Below, piece by piece: positions 1-5,416 of a stretch of 6,544 nt of DNA; the first letter of the stretch is position 1, and each line of letters starts with the position of its first letter. The DNA lies in contig CAAFTS010000078.1 in assembly GCA_900765975.1 (NCBI GenBank), positions 1-6,544 on the forward strand, given 5' to 3'. The notes beneath the pieces were generated by a model, which searched no databases, was not told the DNA's origin, and was given only the letters and a program-made list of their open reading frames with translations. A program made the translations under genes and the position numbers. The stretch comes from Lachnospiraceae bacterium. Its GTDB lineage: Bacteria; Bacillota; Clostridia; Lachnospirales; Lachnospiraceae.

Positions 1-608
1 AAATGTCTTAAATAACCGACATGCTGCATTTTTTTATAATAAGGCGCCCCCAATTCTTGAAAATACGCTAACACACACTGCAATATTTCTGTCATATCTG
101 AGTGTACTAATTTGCAATCTGAAGCAGTTAAAATATCGTAAGTACTTCCTTTTTTATGAAGACCTAAAGAAAGCGGCCCATCCTTATACTCATCTCCAAA
201 AGAAAATTCCATCTTATTGCGGTAACCAAATTCTTTTGGACTTGCTTTGATTCCTTCAAATTCATACGGATGTCCCGGAAGAACTGCTTTATCAATAATT
301 TCCTTCACCTGCTCTGCCTTCATTTTCAGCTGTTCCTCATAACTCATCGTTTGATACATGCAGCCGCCACATTCGGGAAAGAGACTGCAGACAGGTGTTC
401 TTGTTTCCAATGGTGACTTCTCCAGCACCTCGAGTAGTCTTCCTTCTGCATTTCCATTTTTAAATTTATTGATTACAAACCTCACTTTTTGCCCCGGAAT
501 TCCATTTTTTACTGTAACATAACAGTTCTCCGCTTCTACAAATACATTTCCCTTATTTGGAAACTCAACTTTTTCAATAATCCCTTCCAGTATTTGTTTC
601 TTTTTCAT
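1..608 (-). CDS. rlmD: 23S rRNA (uracil-5-)-methyltransferase, RlmD/RlmCD (RumA) family, C-terminus beyond the window
   Basis: My own translation of the minus strand gives 202 residues with no stop before the left edge. The protein starts MKKKQILEGIIEKVEF, an N-terminal TRAM-like beta-barrel (about residues 4-62) used for RNA binding. An iron-sulfur cluster cysteine set follows: C74, C80, C83 in the pattern CX5CGGC, with the fourth cysteine at C165 in SDCKLVH. The family motif GYRNKMEFSF (128-137) starts the methyltransferase part. The S-adenosylmethionine-binding domain and catalytic cysteine lie outside the window. The family uses SAM to make 5-methyluridine in 23S rRNA. In Bacillus one enzyme (RlmCD) does both U747 and U1939; which sites this one modifies cannot be told here. 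The ATG is chosen because GGGAG lies 7 bases upstream. It lies downstream of the small membrane protein gene, with a terminator hairpin between them, so it probably has its own promoter. The family is secure; the RlmD versus RlmCD name is not. Confidence 0.9.
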   Translation of the reverse strand, partial: MKKKQILEGIIEKVEFPNKGNVFVEAENCYVTVKNGIPGQKVRFVINKFKNGNAEGRLLEVLEKSPLETRTPVCSLFPECGGCMYQTMSYEEQLKMKAEQVKEIIDKAVLPGHPYEFEGIKASPKEFGYRNKMEFSFGDEYKDGPLSLGLHKKGSTYDILTASDCKLVHSDMTEILQCVLAYFQELGAPYYKKMQHVGYLRH

Positions 609-652
609 GTATTATCTCCCATATCATTAACTGTTTGTATTTTAATAAATTA

Positions 653-680
653 TCTATAGCATGAAAAGAACAGGGTACAA
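653..680 (-). promoter_or_regulatory. Weak candidate promoter for the rRNA methyltransferase gene
   Basis: On the minus strand an extended -10, TGC followed by TATAGA (hexamer at 653-658), lies 16 bases below TTGTAC (675-680), which matches only the TTG of the -35 consensus. The -35 falls inside the upstream terminator stem. A gene behind a terminator needs a start nearby, but the match is poor and AT-rich sequence gives such hits by chance. Confidence 0.25.
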
Positions 681-701
681 CCAAAACTGTATCCTGTTCC
701 T
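664..701 (-). terminator. Intrinsic terminator after the small membrane protein gene
   Basis: Stem arms at 667-679 and 688-701 pair as ACAGG..TACA with TGTA..CCTGT, 13-14 pairs with one A-C mismatch and one G-U pair, around an 8-base loop (680-687). On the minus strand the stem ends in GTTC followed by TTTT. It starts 34 bases after the stop codon of the 79-residue protein. The T-tract is short, so some read-through into the methyltransferase gene is possible. Confidence 0.7.
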
Positions 702-735
702 TACTTCTCTTTTTGTCAGTTGTGTGGCTATTTGA

Positions 736-975
736 TTAAATCTGATCCTCTTCACTGAAATAATCATCAAAATCATCATCGAAATCATCTTCAAAATCTT
801 CAAGATAATCTGGTGTAACAAATTTGTATACACCGTATGCAATTGCTGCAACCGCAGCAACCAATCCGATGATTGCCAATACCCAGAGAATTACTTTTTT
901 CTGTTTTTCTTCTTCTTTTCTGTTCAAAAGATCTTTTAATTTTGTTTCCGCAATGAGCTCTTCTACTTTATTCAT
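736..975 (-). CDS. Small single-pass membrane protein with acidic Asp/Phe-rich tail, unknown function
   Basis: A 79-residue protein in three parts. The charged N-terminus (1-27, MNKVEELIAETKLKDLL then a Lys/Glu-rich stretch) looks helical and cytosolic. One hydrophobic segment follows (about 28-52, VILWVLAIIGLVAAVAAIAYGVY). The tail (55-79) is strikingly acidic, with repeated Asp-Asp-Phe units and no basic residue after K51. No catalytic motif is visible. The positive-inside rule (RKEEEKQKK before the segment) suggests the N-terminus is inside and the acidic tail outside, but the tail could also be a cytosolic protein-binding element. The start is supported by a GGACGGAG-like ribosome binding site just upstream. 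An extended -10 promoter and a following hairpin make it look like a one-gene unit between pcrA and the rRNA methyltransferase. I have a loose memory of similar small proteins in Lachnospiraceae genomes, but I do not recognise a named family. Confidence 0.78.
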   Translation of the reverse strand: MNKVEELIAETKLKDLLNRKEEEKQKKVILWVLAIIGLVAAVAAIAYGVYKFVTPDYLEDFEDDFDDDFDDYFSEEDQI

Positions 976-1022
976 AGCACTCCGTCCTTTCCTGCCTTTT
1001 CCAGTCGGTCTTCTTTCTGTAT

Positions 1023-1031
1023 ATTATAACA
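1023..1031 (-). promoter_or_regulatory. Extended -10 promoter for the small membrane protein gene
   Basis: The minus strand reads TGT directly followed by a perfect TATAAT (hexamer 1023-1028), an extended -10 element. The region 17 bases upstream (TAGTAA) is a poor -35, as is common with extended -10 promoters. Transcription would start near 1016, about 40 bases before the ATG, and the site lies in the 93-base gap after pcrA. Confidence 0.55.
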
Positions 1032-1068
1032 CTATCATTTCAGGATTACTACTAAATTCTTGCTTTTT

Positions 1069-3306
1069 TCATACTTTCTGAAGTTTTGCAAAAGAAGCAA
1101 ACATTTTCTTTATACCTGCCGCATCAAAATCTACAGTTACTTCGTAATCCCTGCCACCTTCTATAATTTCTTTTACAATTCCTTCTCCAAACTTAATATG
1201 ACGCACTCTGTCGCCTACTGTGTAATCCAATTTTTTATTCCCGCTAACATGAAACTGTCTTGCCGGCTTTCCTGATGCATAAGTCTGAAATGGCTGTTGA
1301 CGGAAAGCCTGTTTCGCCTGTTCATAAACTTTCTGTTTCAATACCTCTGTTTCTTCTTCAAAATGAATCGCGCCTTTTTCTAACAAATCCATTGGTATCT
1401 CTTTCAAAAATCTAGATATCTTATTATACTGTGTTTCCCCACGTATCATACGTCTTCTGGCACAGCTGACTGTAAGTTCTTCTTCCGCTCTTGTAATACC
1501 AACATAACACAATCTTCGTTCCTCTTCCAGATCATCTGAACTATCGGATGTAATCGCCATATAACTTGGAAATAACCCATCCTCCAGCCCTGCCAGATAA
1601 ACATGTGGAAACTCCAGCCCTTTTGCACTATGCAAGGTCATTAACACTACATAATCTTGTTCCTCTTCTAAAGAATCAATATCTGCCACCAATGCAACTT
1701 CTTCCAAAAATCCACTCAAAGTAGGACGTATATCTGCATCATCACAGCTATCTTCGTATGCAGCAATTTTACTCAGCAATTCATCTATGTTCTCAATCCT
1801 TGTCTGAGCTTCTTCATTATTCTCCGCTTCCAAGGACTCTACATATCCTGTCTTTTCAATAATTTCTTTCATCAAATCTGTAAGACTGCATTCCTCTGTT
1901 CTACGCTTAAAATACTCTATTAATGCCACAAAAGAATCTAATTTAGACACACTTCTACCAATTCCTGGAATCAACTCTGCACTGGCTAATGCATCATAAA
2001 AGCCAATCTCCCGCTCCACAGCAGCTTCCTGTACACGATTGATTGTTGTCAGACCAATCCCACGTTTTGGCACATTAATAATTCTTCTCACTGCAAGATC
2101 ATCCTGCCCATTATCAATTGTCTTCAAATATGCCAAAAGATCCTTAATTTCTCTACGTGAATAGAAATTTACCCCTCCTACAATCTTGTATGGAATATTA
2201 TAACCCACAAATTTTTCTTCAAACAAACGGGACTGTGCATTCGTCCGATACAGTACAGCAAAATCATTATATGTATTACCATCTTTTACGAGTTTTTTAA
2301 TGTCTTCTGCAACGAACTCTGCTTCATCATATCCAGTATCAAACTGGCGGAAATGTATTTTTTCACCTTTGTCATTTTCCGTCCAGAGCGTCTTATCTTT
2401 CCTGCCATGATTATTGCGAATCACTGCATTGGCTGCATTCAAAATAGTTCCCGTAGAGCGATAATTCTGCTCCAATTTAATAACTCTTGCATCCTGAAAA
2501 ACTTGCTCAAAATTTAGTATGTTTTTAATATTGGCTCCGCGAAACTTATAAATCGACTGGTCATCATCACCTACCACACATAAATTCTGATATTTGGACG
2601 CTAAAAGACTGACAAACTTAAATTGAACCGTATTTGTATCTTGATACTCATCTACCATAATATATCGAAATCGCTCTTGATACGATTCCAAAACATCCGG
2701 ATTGCTCTGGAATAACTGCACTGTCTTCATTAACAAATCATCAAAATCCAACGCATTATTTGCCTTCAACTGCTTTTCATATTCCCAATATACTTTCGCT
2801 ATCTTTTGTTTTCCAAAGTCTCCCGCTGCATTCAACTCAAATTCCGCCGGAGTAATCATTTCATCCTTCGCAGAAGAAATAGCCCCCAAAAGAGTTCTTT
2901 CCTTATAGATCTTAGTGTCTATTTCCAGCCTTCTGCAAACTTCTTTCATTAAAGCCTTCTGATCATCTGCATCATAAATTGTAAAATTAGTATCATAACC
3001 AAGTCTATCTATATAACGCCGCAAGATACGCACGCAAGTAGAATGAAATGTACTCACCCAGATGCTTTCTGCCCCAAAACCAACCAGCTGATCAACACGC
3101 TCCCGCATCTCGCCGGCAGCTTTATTTGTAAATGTAATCGCCAGAATATTCCATGGGTTCACCCCCTGCGATTCTATCAAATATGCAATTCTATGAGTCA
3201 ATACCCGCGTCTTTCCTGAACCGGCTCCAGCCAAAATCAAAAGCGGTCCTTCCGTATGATATACTGCTTCTCTCTGTTGTTCATTCAACGAATCATAGAT
3301 ACTCAT
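1069..3306 (-). CDS. pcrA: ATP-dependent 3'-5' DNA helicase PcrA (UvrD/Rep, superfamily 1)
   Basis: A 745-residue protein, full length for PcrA. All superfamily-1A motifs are present in order: Q-motif LNEQQREAV (7-15), Walker A AGAGSGKT (26-33), Ia ITFTNKAAGEM (57-67), Walker B VDEYQD (218-223), III VGDDDQSIYKFRGA (245-258), IV LEQNYRST (278-285), V TLHSAKGLEF (557-566) and VI RRLCYVGITRA (597-607). The C-terminal part (about 697-745, beginning VGDRVRHIKFGEGIV) is the Tudor-like domain that in PcrA/UvrD binds RNA polymerase. The family unwinds DNA in nucleotide excision repair, strips RecA from DNA, supports rolling-circle plasmid replication and helps clear transcription-replication conflicts. 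The start is set by AAGGAGA five bases before ATG and by the conserved N-terminus. It has its own near-consensus promoter containing a LexA-like box. No pcrB or ligA lies beside it, unlike Bacillus subtilis. Confidence 0.98.
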   Translation of the reverse strand: MSIYDSLNEQQREAVYHTEGPLLILAGAGSGKTRVLTHRIAYLIESQGVNPWNILAITFTNKAAGEMRERVDQLVGFGAESIWVSTFHSTCVRILRRYIDRLGYDTNFTIYDADDQKALMKEVCRRLEIDTKIYKERTLLGAISSAKDEMITPAEFELNAAGDFGKQKIAKVYWEYEKQLKANNALDFDDLLMKTVQLFQSNPDVLESYQERFRYIMVDEYQDTNTVQFKFVSLLASKYQNLCVVGDDDQSIYKFRGANIKNILNFEQVFQDARVIKLEQNYRSTGTILNAANAVIRNNHGRKDKTLWTENDKGEKIHFRQFDTGYDEAEFVAEDIKKLVKDGNTYNDFAVLYRTNAQSRLFEEKFVGYNIPYKIVGGVNFYSRREIKDLLAYLKTIDNGQDDLAVRRIINVPKRGIGLTTINRVQEAAVEREIGFYDALASAELIPGIGRSVSKLDSFVALIEYFKRRTEECSLTDLMKEIIEKTGYVESLEAENNEEAQTRIENIDELLSKIAAYEDSCDDADIRPTLSGFLEEVALVADIDSLEEEQDYVVLMTLHSAKGLEFPHVYLAGLEDGLFPSYMAITSDSSDDLEEERRLCYVGITRAEEELTVSCARRRMIRGETQYNKISRFLKEIPMDLLEKGAIHFEEETEVLKQKVYEQAKQAFRQQPFQTYASGKPARQFHVSGNKKLDYTVGDRVRHIKFGEGIVKEIIEGGRDYEVTVDFDAAGIKKMFASFAKLQKV

Positions 3307-3353
3307 ACAAATCTCCTTACAAAATATCCTCCCACCGATTTCTCCTCGGCGGT

Positions 3354-3376
3354 GTATATTCTATTATCGAATATAC
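3354..3376. repeat. Perfect 8-bp inverted repeat around the pcrA -10 element
   Basis: GTATATTC (3354-3361) and GAATATAC (3369-3376) are perfect reverse complements separated by 7 bases that include the pcrA -10 hexamer. The right arm is shared with the LexA-like box. The predicted start lies within the left arm, so this is unlikely to act as an RNA hairpin and more likely to be a protein-binding dyad. Confidence 0.5.
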
Positions 3377-3391
3377 GTTCTTCTTTGTCAA
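3363..3391 (-). promoter_or_regulatory. pcrA promoter (sigma-A type)
   Basis: Read on the minus strand, a perfect -35 TTGACA (3386-3391) is followed after exactly 17 bases by GATAAT (3363-3368), a 5/6 match to the -10. The start would be near 3356, giving a leader of about 50 bases. The leader can form short alternative stems (CACCG at 3333-3337 with CGGTG at 3350-3354, or CCGA with TCGG inside it) above the ribosome binding site. Confidence 0.8.
3368..3381. promoter_or_regulatory. Candidate LexA (DinR) box in the pcrA promoter
   Basis: The site CGAATATACGTTCT matches the Firmicute LexA consensus as I remember it (CGAAC-RNRY-GTTYC) at 12 of 14 positions. The exceptions are T for C at position 5 and T for C at the last position. 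It lies almost wholly in the 17-base spacer of the pcrA promoter, where a bound repressor would block RNA polymerase. Helicases of this family are DNA-damage-induced in several bacteria. The site is read from sequence; LexA binding is inferred. Confidence 0.5.
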
Positions 3392-3445
3392 CTATATTCT
3401 TCACAGAATTCCACTGAATATCAAAAAACTCTTGTAGATTTCCCC

Positions 3446-3474
3446 TTGCCATATAGTTTTCAATACTATATAAT
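3446..3474 (+). promoter_or_regulatory. Promoter of the DUF1836 gene
   Basis: TTGCCA (3446-3451, 5/6 to the -35 consensus) and a perfect TATAAT (3469-3474) are separated by exactly 17 bases. The predicted start is near 3481, about 15 bases before the chosen ATG, so the leader is little more than the ribosome binding site. The pcrA -35 lies about 55 bases away on the other strand. Confidence 0.78.
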
Positions 3475-3477
3475 AGT
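3451..3477. promoter_or_regulatory. Candidate operator: three alternating ATAGT/ACTAT half-sites over the DUF1836 promoter
   Basis: ATATAGT (3451-3457) and ACTATAT (3465-3471) form a perfect 7-bp inverted repeat with a 7-base spacer, filling the gap between -35 and -10. A third half-site, ATAGT (3473-3477), forms a second dyad with ACTAT (3465-3469) across a 3-base gap that overlaps the -10. A dyad in the promoter spacer is typical of MerR-type regulation, and the gene downstream encodes a MerR-like protein, so autoregulation is a natural guess but not shown. Confidence 0.45.
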
Positions 3478-3483
3478 AACATC

Positions 3484-3489
3484 GAGGTG
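3484..3489 (+). promoter_or_regulatory. Ribosome binding site that decides the DUF1836 start
   Basis: GAGGTG followed by AT pairs well with the 16S rRNA tail. It sits 6 bases before ATG at 3496. It overlaps an in-frame GTG (3487) and abuts an in-frame ATG (3490), neither of which could be served by it. Confidence 0.8.
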
Positions 3490-3495
3490 ATGAAC

Positions 3496-4113
3496 ATGAA
3501 TATTGATTCAAATAATATATTAGAAAGCATATTAACAAGCCTATCAAAAATTGATTACATTCATCCAACTGACATCCCCAATATAGAATTATATATGGAT
3601 CAGGTCACAACTTTTATGGATGCGCATCTGGCTTCTACTAAACGTTATGAAGAAGATAAAATTCTAACCAAAACTATGATCAATAACTACGCAAAGAATA
3701 ATCTGCTCCCACCACCAACTAAAAAGAAATATTCCCGAGAGCATATTTTGATTTTAACCTTTATTTACTATTTCAAAAATATTCTTGCAATCAAAGATAT
3801 TGAAACTTTATTAAAGCCGCTGACTGAACAATATTTCCAAACAGAAGATACCCTTGATCTTACTTCTATCTACGAAGAAATCTGTTCCATGGAAAAAGCC
3901 CAGATTCCGGCAATGAGCGAAGAAATGAAGCAAACATTCACACGTACTGAAAGTGTTTTCTCTGATGTTCCAGAAGAAAAACGCACATATCTTCAGACAT
4001 TTTCCCTCATTTGCAGTCTTGGGTTTGATGTTTATGTCAAAAAACAAATTATTGAAAAATTATTAGATGAACTTCCTGAATTCCATGATTCATCTGATAA
4101 ATCCATAAAGTAA
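3496..4113 (+). CDS. DUF1836 domain protein, MerR-like helix-turn-helix
   Basis: With the start set by GAGGTG six bases upstream, the protein is 205 residues (MNIDSNNILESI). It is soluble, mostly helical and has no signal peptide. The recognisable part is about residues 56-105: KILTKTMINNYAKNNLLPPP, then KKKYSREHILILTFIYYFKN and LAIKDIETLL. This is the DUF1836 pattern. It resembles a MerR-type winged helix, where a helix-turn-helix that selects DNA is followed by a Lys/Arg/Tyr wing and a helix reading SREHI. The C-terminal part (about 115-205) is acidic and may form the ligand- or partner-binding part, but no metal or cofactor motif is seen. The family is common in Firmicutes and has no established function that I know of; a DNA-binding regulator is inferred. 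It has its own promoter with an operator-like repeat, is divergent from pcrA, and ends at a terminator shared with yerC. Confidence 0.9.
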   Translation: MNIDSNNILESILTSLSKIDYIHPTDIPNIELYMDQVTTFMDAHLASTKRYEEDKILTKTMINNYAKNNLLPPPTKKKYSREHILILTFIYYFKNILAIKDIETLLKPLTEQYFQTEDTLDLTSIYEEICSMEKAQIPAMSEEMKQTFTRTESVFSDVPEEKRTYLQTFSLICSLGFDVYVKKQIIEKLLDELPEFHDSSDKSIK

Positions 4114-4148
4114 TTTCAGAAACTATAACTAACGATTCTTCCAGAAAA

Positions 4149-4190
4149 AAAAACTACAGTACAAACCTTTCCATTTGTACTGTAGTTTTT
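4149..4190. terminator. Bidirectional intrinsic terminator between the DUF1836 gene and yerC
   Basis: A perfect 17-bp stem pairs 4149-4165 with 4174-4190 (AAAAACTACAGTACAAA and its complement) around the 8-base loop CCTTTCCA. The A-rich left arm and T-rich right arm provide a T-tract on either strand. It begins 35 bases after the DUF1836 stop and lies one base from the yerC stop codon, so it can end both convergent transcripts. Confidence 0.92.
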
Positions 4191-4191
4191 C

Positions 4192-4488
4192 TTATTTCTT
4201 CTCTTCATCAATTCGTTCAAATACCATATCATATCCATCATTTCCATAATTTAAAGAACGATTCACACGACTAATCGTTGCCGTAGAAGCACCTGTCTTC
4301 TCTGCGATTTCCAGATAAGTCCGTTTTTCTCTCAACATCTTTGCCACTTCAAACCGCTGAGAAAGAGATAACAGTTCATTAATCGTACAAATGTCTTCAA
4401 AAAATGTGTAACATTCTTCCTTGTCCTTTAAACTCAGTATTGCGCTAAAAAGATAGTCTACTGACTCTGTTCTTATTTTCTTACTCAT
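4192..4488 (-). CDS. yerC: YerC/YecD family TrpR-like transcriptional regulator
   Basis: A 98-residue protein (MSKKIRTESVDYLF) of the Trp-repressor superfamily. Residues 10-50 form the helical dimerisation part (DYLFSAILSLKDKEECYTFF, then a LLSLSQRFEVAKML stretch). Residues 57-80 are the helix-turn-helix: TYLEIAEKTGASTATISRVN, ending NRSLNYG. The GASTATISR core compares with GAGIATITR of E. coli TrpR. Length agrees with Bacillus YerC. An open frame extends 8 codons further up (to 4512), but GGAGAA (4495-4500) lies inside that extension and is correctly spaced for the inner ATG, so I start there. The tryptophan-contact residues of TrpR cannot be judged without alignment. I recall YerC being linked to histidine-biosynthesis control in Bacillus, but am not certain. 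It lies 62 bp after a PHP hydrolase on the same strand and ends at the shared terminator. Confidence 0.94.
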   Translation of the reverse strand: MSKKIRTESVDYLFSAILSLKDKEECYTFFEDICTINELLSLSQRFEVAKMLREKRTYLEIAEKTGASTATISRVNRSLNYGNDGYDMVFERIDEEKK

Positions 4489-4494
4489 ATCCCG

Positions 4495-4500
4495 TTCTCC
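4495..4500 (-). promoter_or_regulatory. Ribosome binding site that decides the yerC start
   Basis: On the minus strand GGAGAA precedes ATG at 4488 by 6 bases, counted from the final A. It lies inside the longer in-frame reading that begins at 4512, which has no comparable site, so the 98-residue form is preferred. Confidence 0.75.
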
Positions 4501-4524
4501 TTTGTCTCTCATAGACTCTTTTAT

Positions 4525-4533
4525 ATTTTAGCA
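4525..4533 (-). promoter_or_regulatory. Candidate extended -10 promoter for yerC
   Basis: The minus strand reads TGC followed by TAAAAT (hexamer 4525-4530), an extended -10 with one mismatch. The -35 region (TAGATT at 17 bases) is weak. The start would fall near 4518, just before the longer open frame. It would allow yerC to be made independently of the PHP gene upstream. Confidence 0.42.
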
Positions 4534-4550
4534 CACTAAATTCTTAAAAT

Positions 4551-5285
4551 CTACCTTTTTAGAGAATTTTTATTACATTTCAAATGCAACTGCAATTTCT
4601 CCCAATTTGTTGTTAAAACAAGTTCTTCCGGAAAATCACATTCTTTGATAATTTCTTCCACATAACAGAAATTCCCTGCATCTACATCCACATGGGCATC
4701 GCTACCTGTAGTTACCGGAACCCCATATTTTTTACAAAATCCTAACATTGTTTTTAGATTCTCATGTGTTCCCTCACGAAAACTTGCAGGACGAAGTGAT
4801 GAATTATTCATCTCCAATAATGTACCAGTCTCCTTTGCTCCCTTTACCAGTCTTTCATAATCTACCGGAAATCTTCCATCATCCGGATGTCCGATAATAT
4901 GAATATATGGTTTTTTCATAACTTCCAAATAGGCCTGCGTATTCTCCTCCATACTATGTCCTAATCCATAGCATGGAACATGAATACTGGCAACAACTAG
5001 ATCTAAATCCTTACATACACTTCCCGGAAGATCTATGGAACCATCAGGTGCAAGAATATTGACTTCTGCCCCAAATAACATCTGAACCCCTTCCATTTCC
5101 CGCGGAATCACATCCAGATTTTGAAAATAATACAATCCACAAGTTCCCGGCATATTAGGTGCATGTTCTGTCAATGCCATCGCTTTTAATCCTTTTTTCT
5201 TCGCTGCAGCTGCCATCTCCCGAATGGTACTGTATGCATGCCCACTCATCAAACTGTGTGCATGTGTATCTGCTTCAAATCTCAT
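4551..5285 (-). CDS. PHP-domain phosphohydrolase, YcdX family
   Basis: A 244-residue cytosolic protein covering a complete PHP (polymerase and histidinol phosphatase) fold. The full set of metal ligands is visible: H8 and H10 (DTHAH), H16 (SGHAYST), H41 (TEHAP), E74 (GAEVN), H102 (ASIHVP), H133 (IGHPDD), D196 and H198 (GSDAH). These align one for one with the three-zinc site of E. coli YcdX as I remember it, and the surrounding sequence (HAYST near 16-20, EMNNSS near 158-163) is also YcdX-like. Such enzymes are metal-dependent phosphoesterases. The physiological substrate is unknown, and histidinol phosphate is only one possibility, known for the related HisK group. The start is supported by GGAGG and a conserved N-terminus. 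yerC follows after 62 bp. The promoter region holds an inverted-repeat operator, so a regulator, possibly the YerC-like protein next door, may control it; that is inference. Confidence 0.93.
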   Translation of the reverse strand: MRFEADTHAHSLMSGHAYSTIREMAAAAKKKGLKAMALTEHAPNMPGTCGLYYFQNLDVIPREMEGVQMLFGAEVNILAPDGSIDLPGSVCKDLDLVVASIHVPCYGLGHSMEENTQAYLEVMKKPYIHIIGHPDDGRFPVDYERLVKGAKETGTLLEMNNSSLRPASFREGTHENLKTMLGFCKKYGVPVTTGSDAHVDVDAGNFCYVEEIIKECDFPEELVLTTNWEKLQLHLKCNKNSLKR

Positions 5286-5300
5286 TTATCCTACCTCCAT

Positions 5301-5333
5301 AATCACACGATATTACGTGATTAAGTATATCAC
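5301..5333. promoter_or_regulatory. Candidate operator: alternating ATCAC/GTGAT half-sites over the PHP promoter
   Basis: AATCAC (5301-5306) and GTGATT (5317-5322) form a perfect 6-bp inverted repeat with a 10-base spacer. GTGAT (5317-5321) and ATCAC (5329-5333) form a second one with a 7-base spacer. Together the three half-sites cover the -10, the predicted start and the base just above the ribosome binding site, where a repressor would act. The binding protein is unknown. Confidence 0.45.
5324..5332 (-). promoter_or_regulatory. Extended -10 promoter for the PHP hydrolase gene
   Basis: The minus strand reads TGA followed by TATACT (hexamer 5324-5329), a 5/6 extended -10 element. No good -35 lies 16-18 bases upstream. 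The start would be near 5317, about 32 bases before the ATG, inside the dyad described separately. Confidence 0.52.
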
Positions 5334-5405
5334 AAATTCATTCTGTTCTCTCACAAAAATCATCTTTCCCCATATATTGATAGAAAATATATGAAAATAT
5401 CTACT

Positions 5406-5411
5406 AGGAGG
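5406..5411 (+). promoter_or_regulatory. Ribosome binding site of the truncated lipoprotein gene
   Basis: A perfect AGGAGG sits 5 bases before ATG at 5417, so the 5' end of this broken gene is intact and still translatable. A convincing promoter was not found. TTGATA (5377-5382) is a possible -35, but the hexamer 17 bases on (TCTACT) is poor and would start transcription inside the ribosome binding site. Confidence 0.75.
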
Positions 5412-5416
5412 ACATA

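Noticed and set aside
654..860. Plus-strand 68-residue open frame
   Set aside because: It lies antisense to the terminator and the acidic tail of the small membrane protein. Its Ile/Met-rich sequence is the shadow of the repeated Asp/Phe codons, and it has no ribosome binding site.
824..1275. Two overlapping plus-strand frames (824-1081 and 1060-1275)
   Set aside because: Both are antisense to real genes, with Phe/Ser/Tyr-rich compositions typical of reverse-strand readings of AT-rich Lys/Glu codons.
3320..3355. Riboswitch in the pcrA leader
   Set aside because: The leader is only about 50 bases, with short mutually exclusive stems and no known aptamer pattern.
3487..3495. Longer DUF1836 start at GTG 3487 or ATG 3490
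   Set aside because: Both overlap or abut the only good ribosome binding site (GAGGTG at 3484-3489), which is correctly spaced for ATG 3496.
3303..3530. Minus-strand 75-residue frame across the pcrA/DUF1836 intergenic region
   Set aside because: It would run through both promoters and the start of the DUF1836 gene. It resembles no protein, and the promoter elements explain the region better.
4149..4190. The perfect 17-bp inverted repeat as a small transposable element or structured RNA
   Set aside because: It lies between two convergent genes with A and T tracts on the two sides, which is exactly a bidirectional terminator; no flanking target duplication is seen.
4489..4512. Eight-codon N-terminal extension of yerC
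   Set aside because: It contains the ribosome binding site GGAGAA and has none of its own; the family normally starts near MSKKIRTE.
5372..5401. AT-rich inverted repeats upstream of the lipoprotein gene (ATATAT pairs, GATA/TATC)
   Set aside because: The arms are 4-6 bases of nearly pure A and T, which are expected by chance in such sequence.
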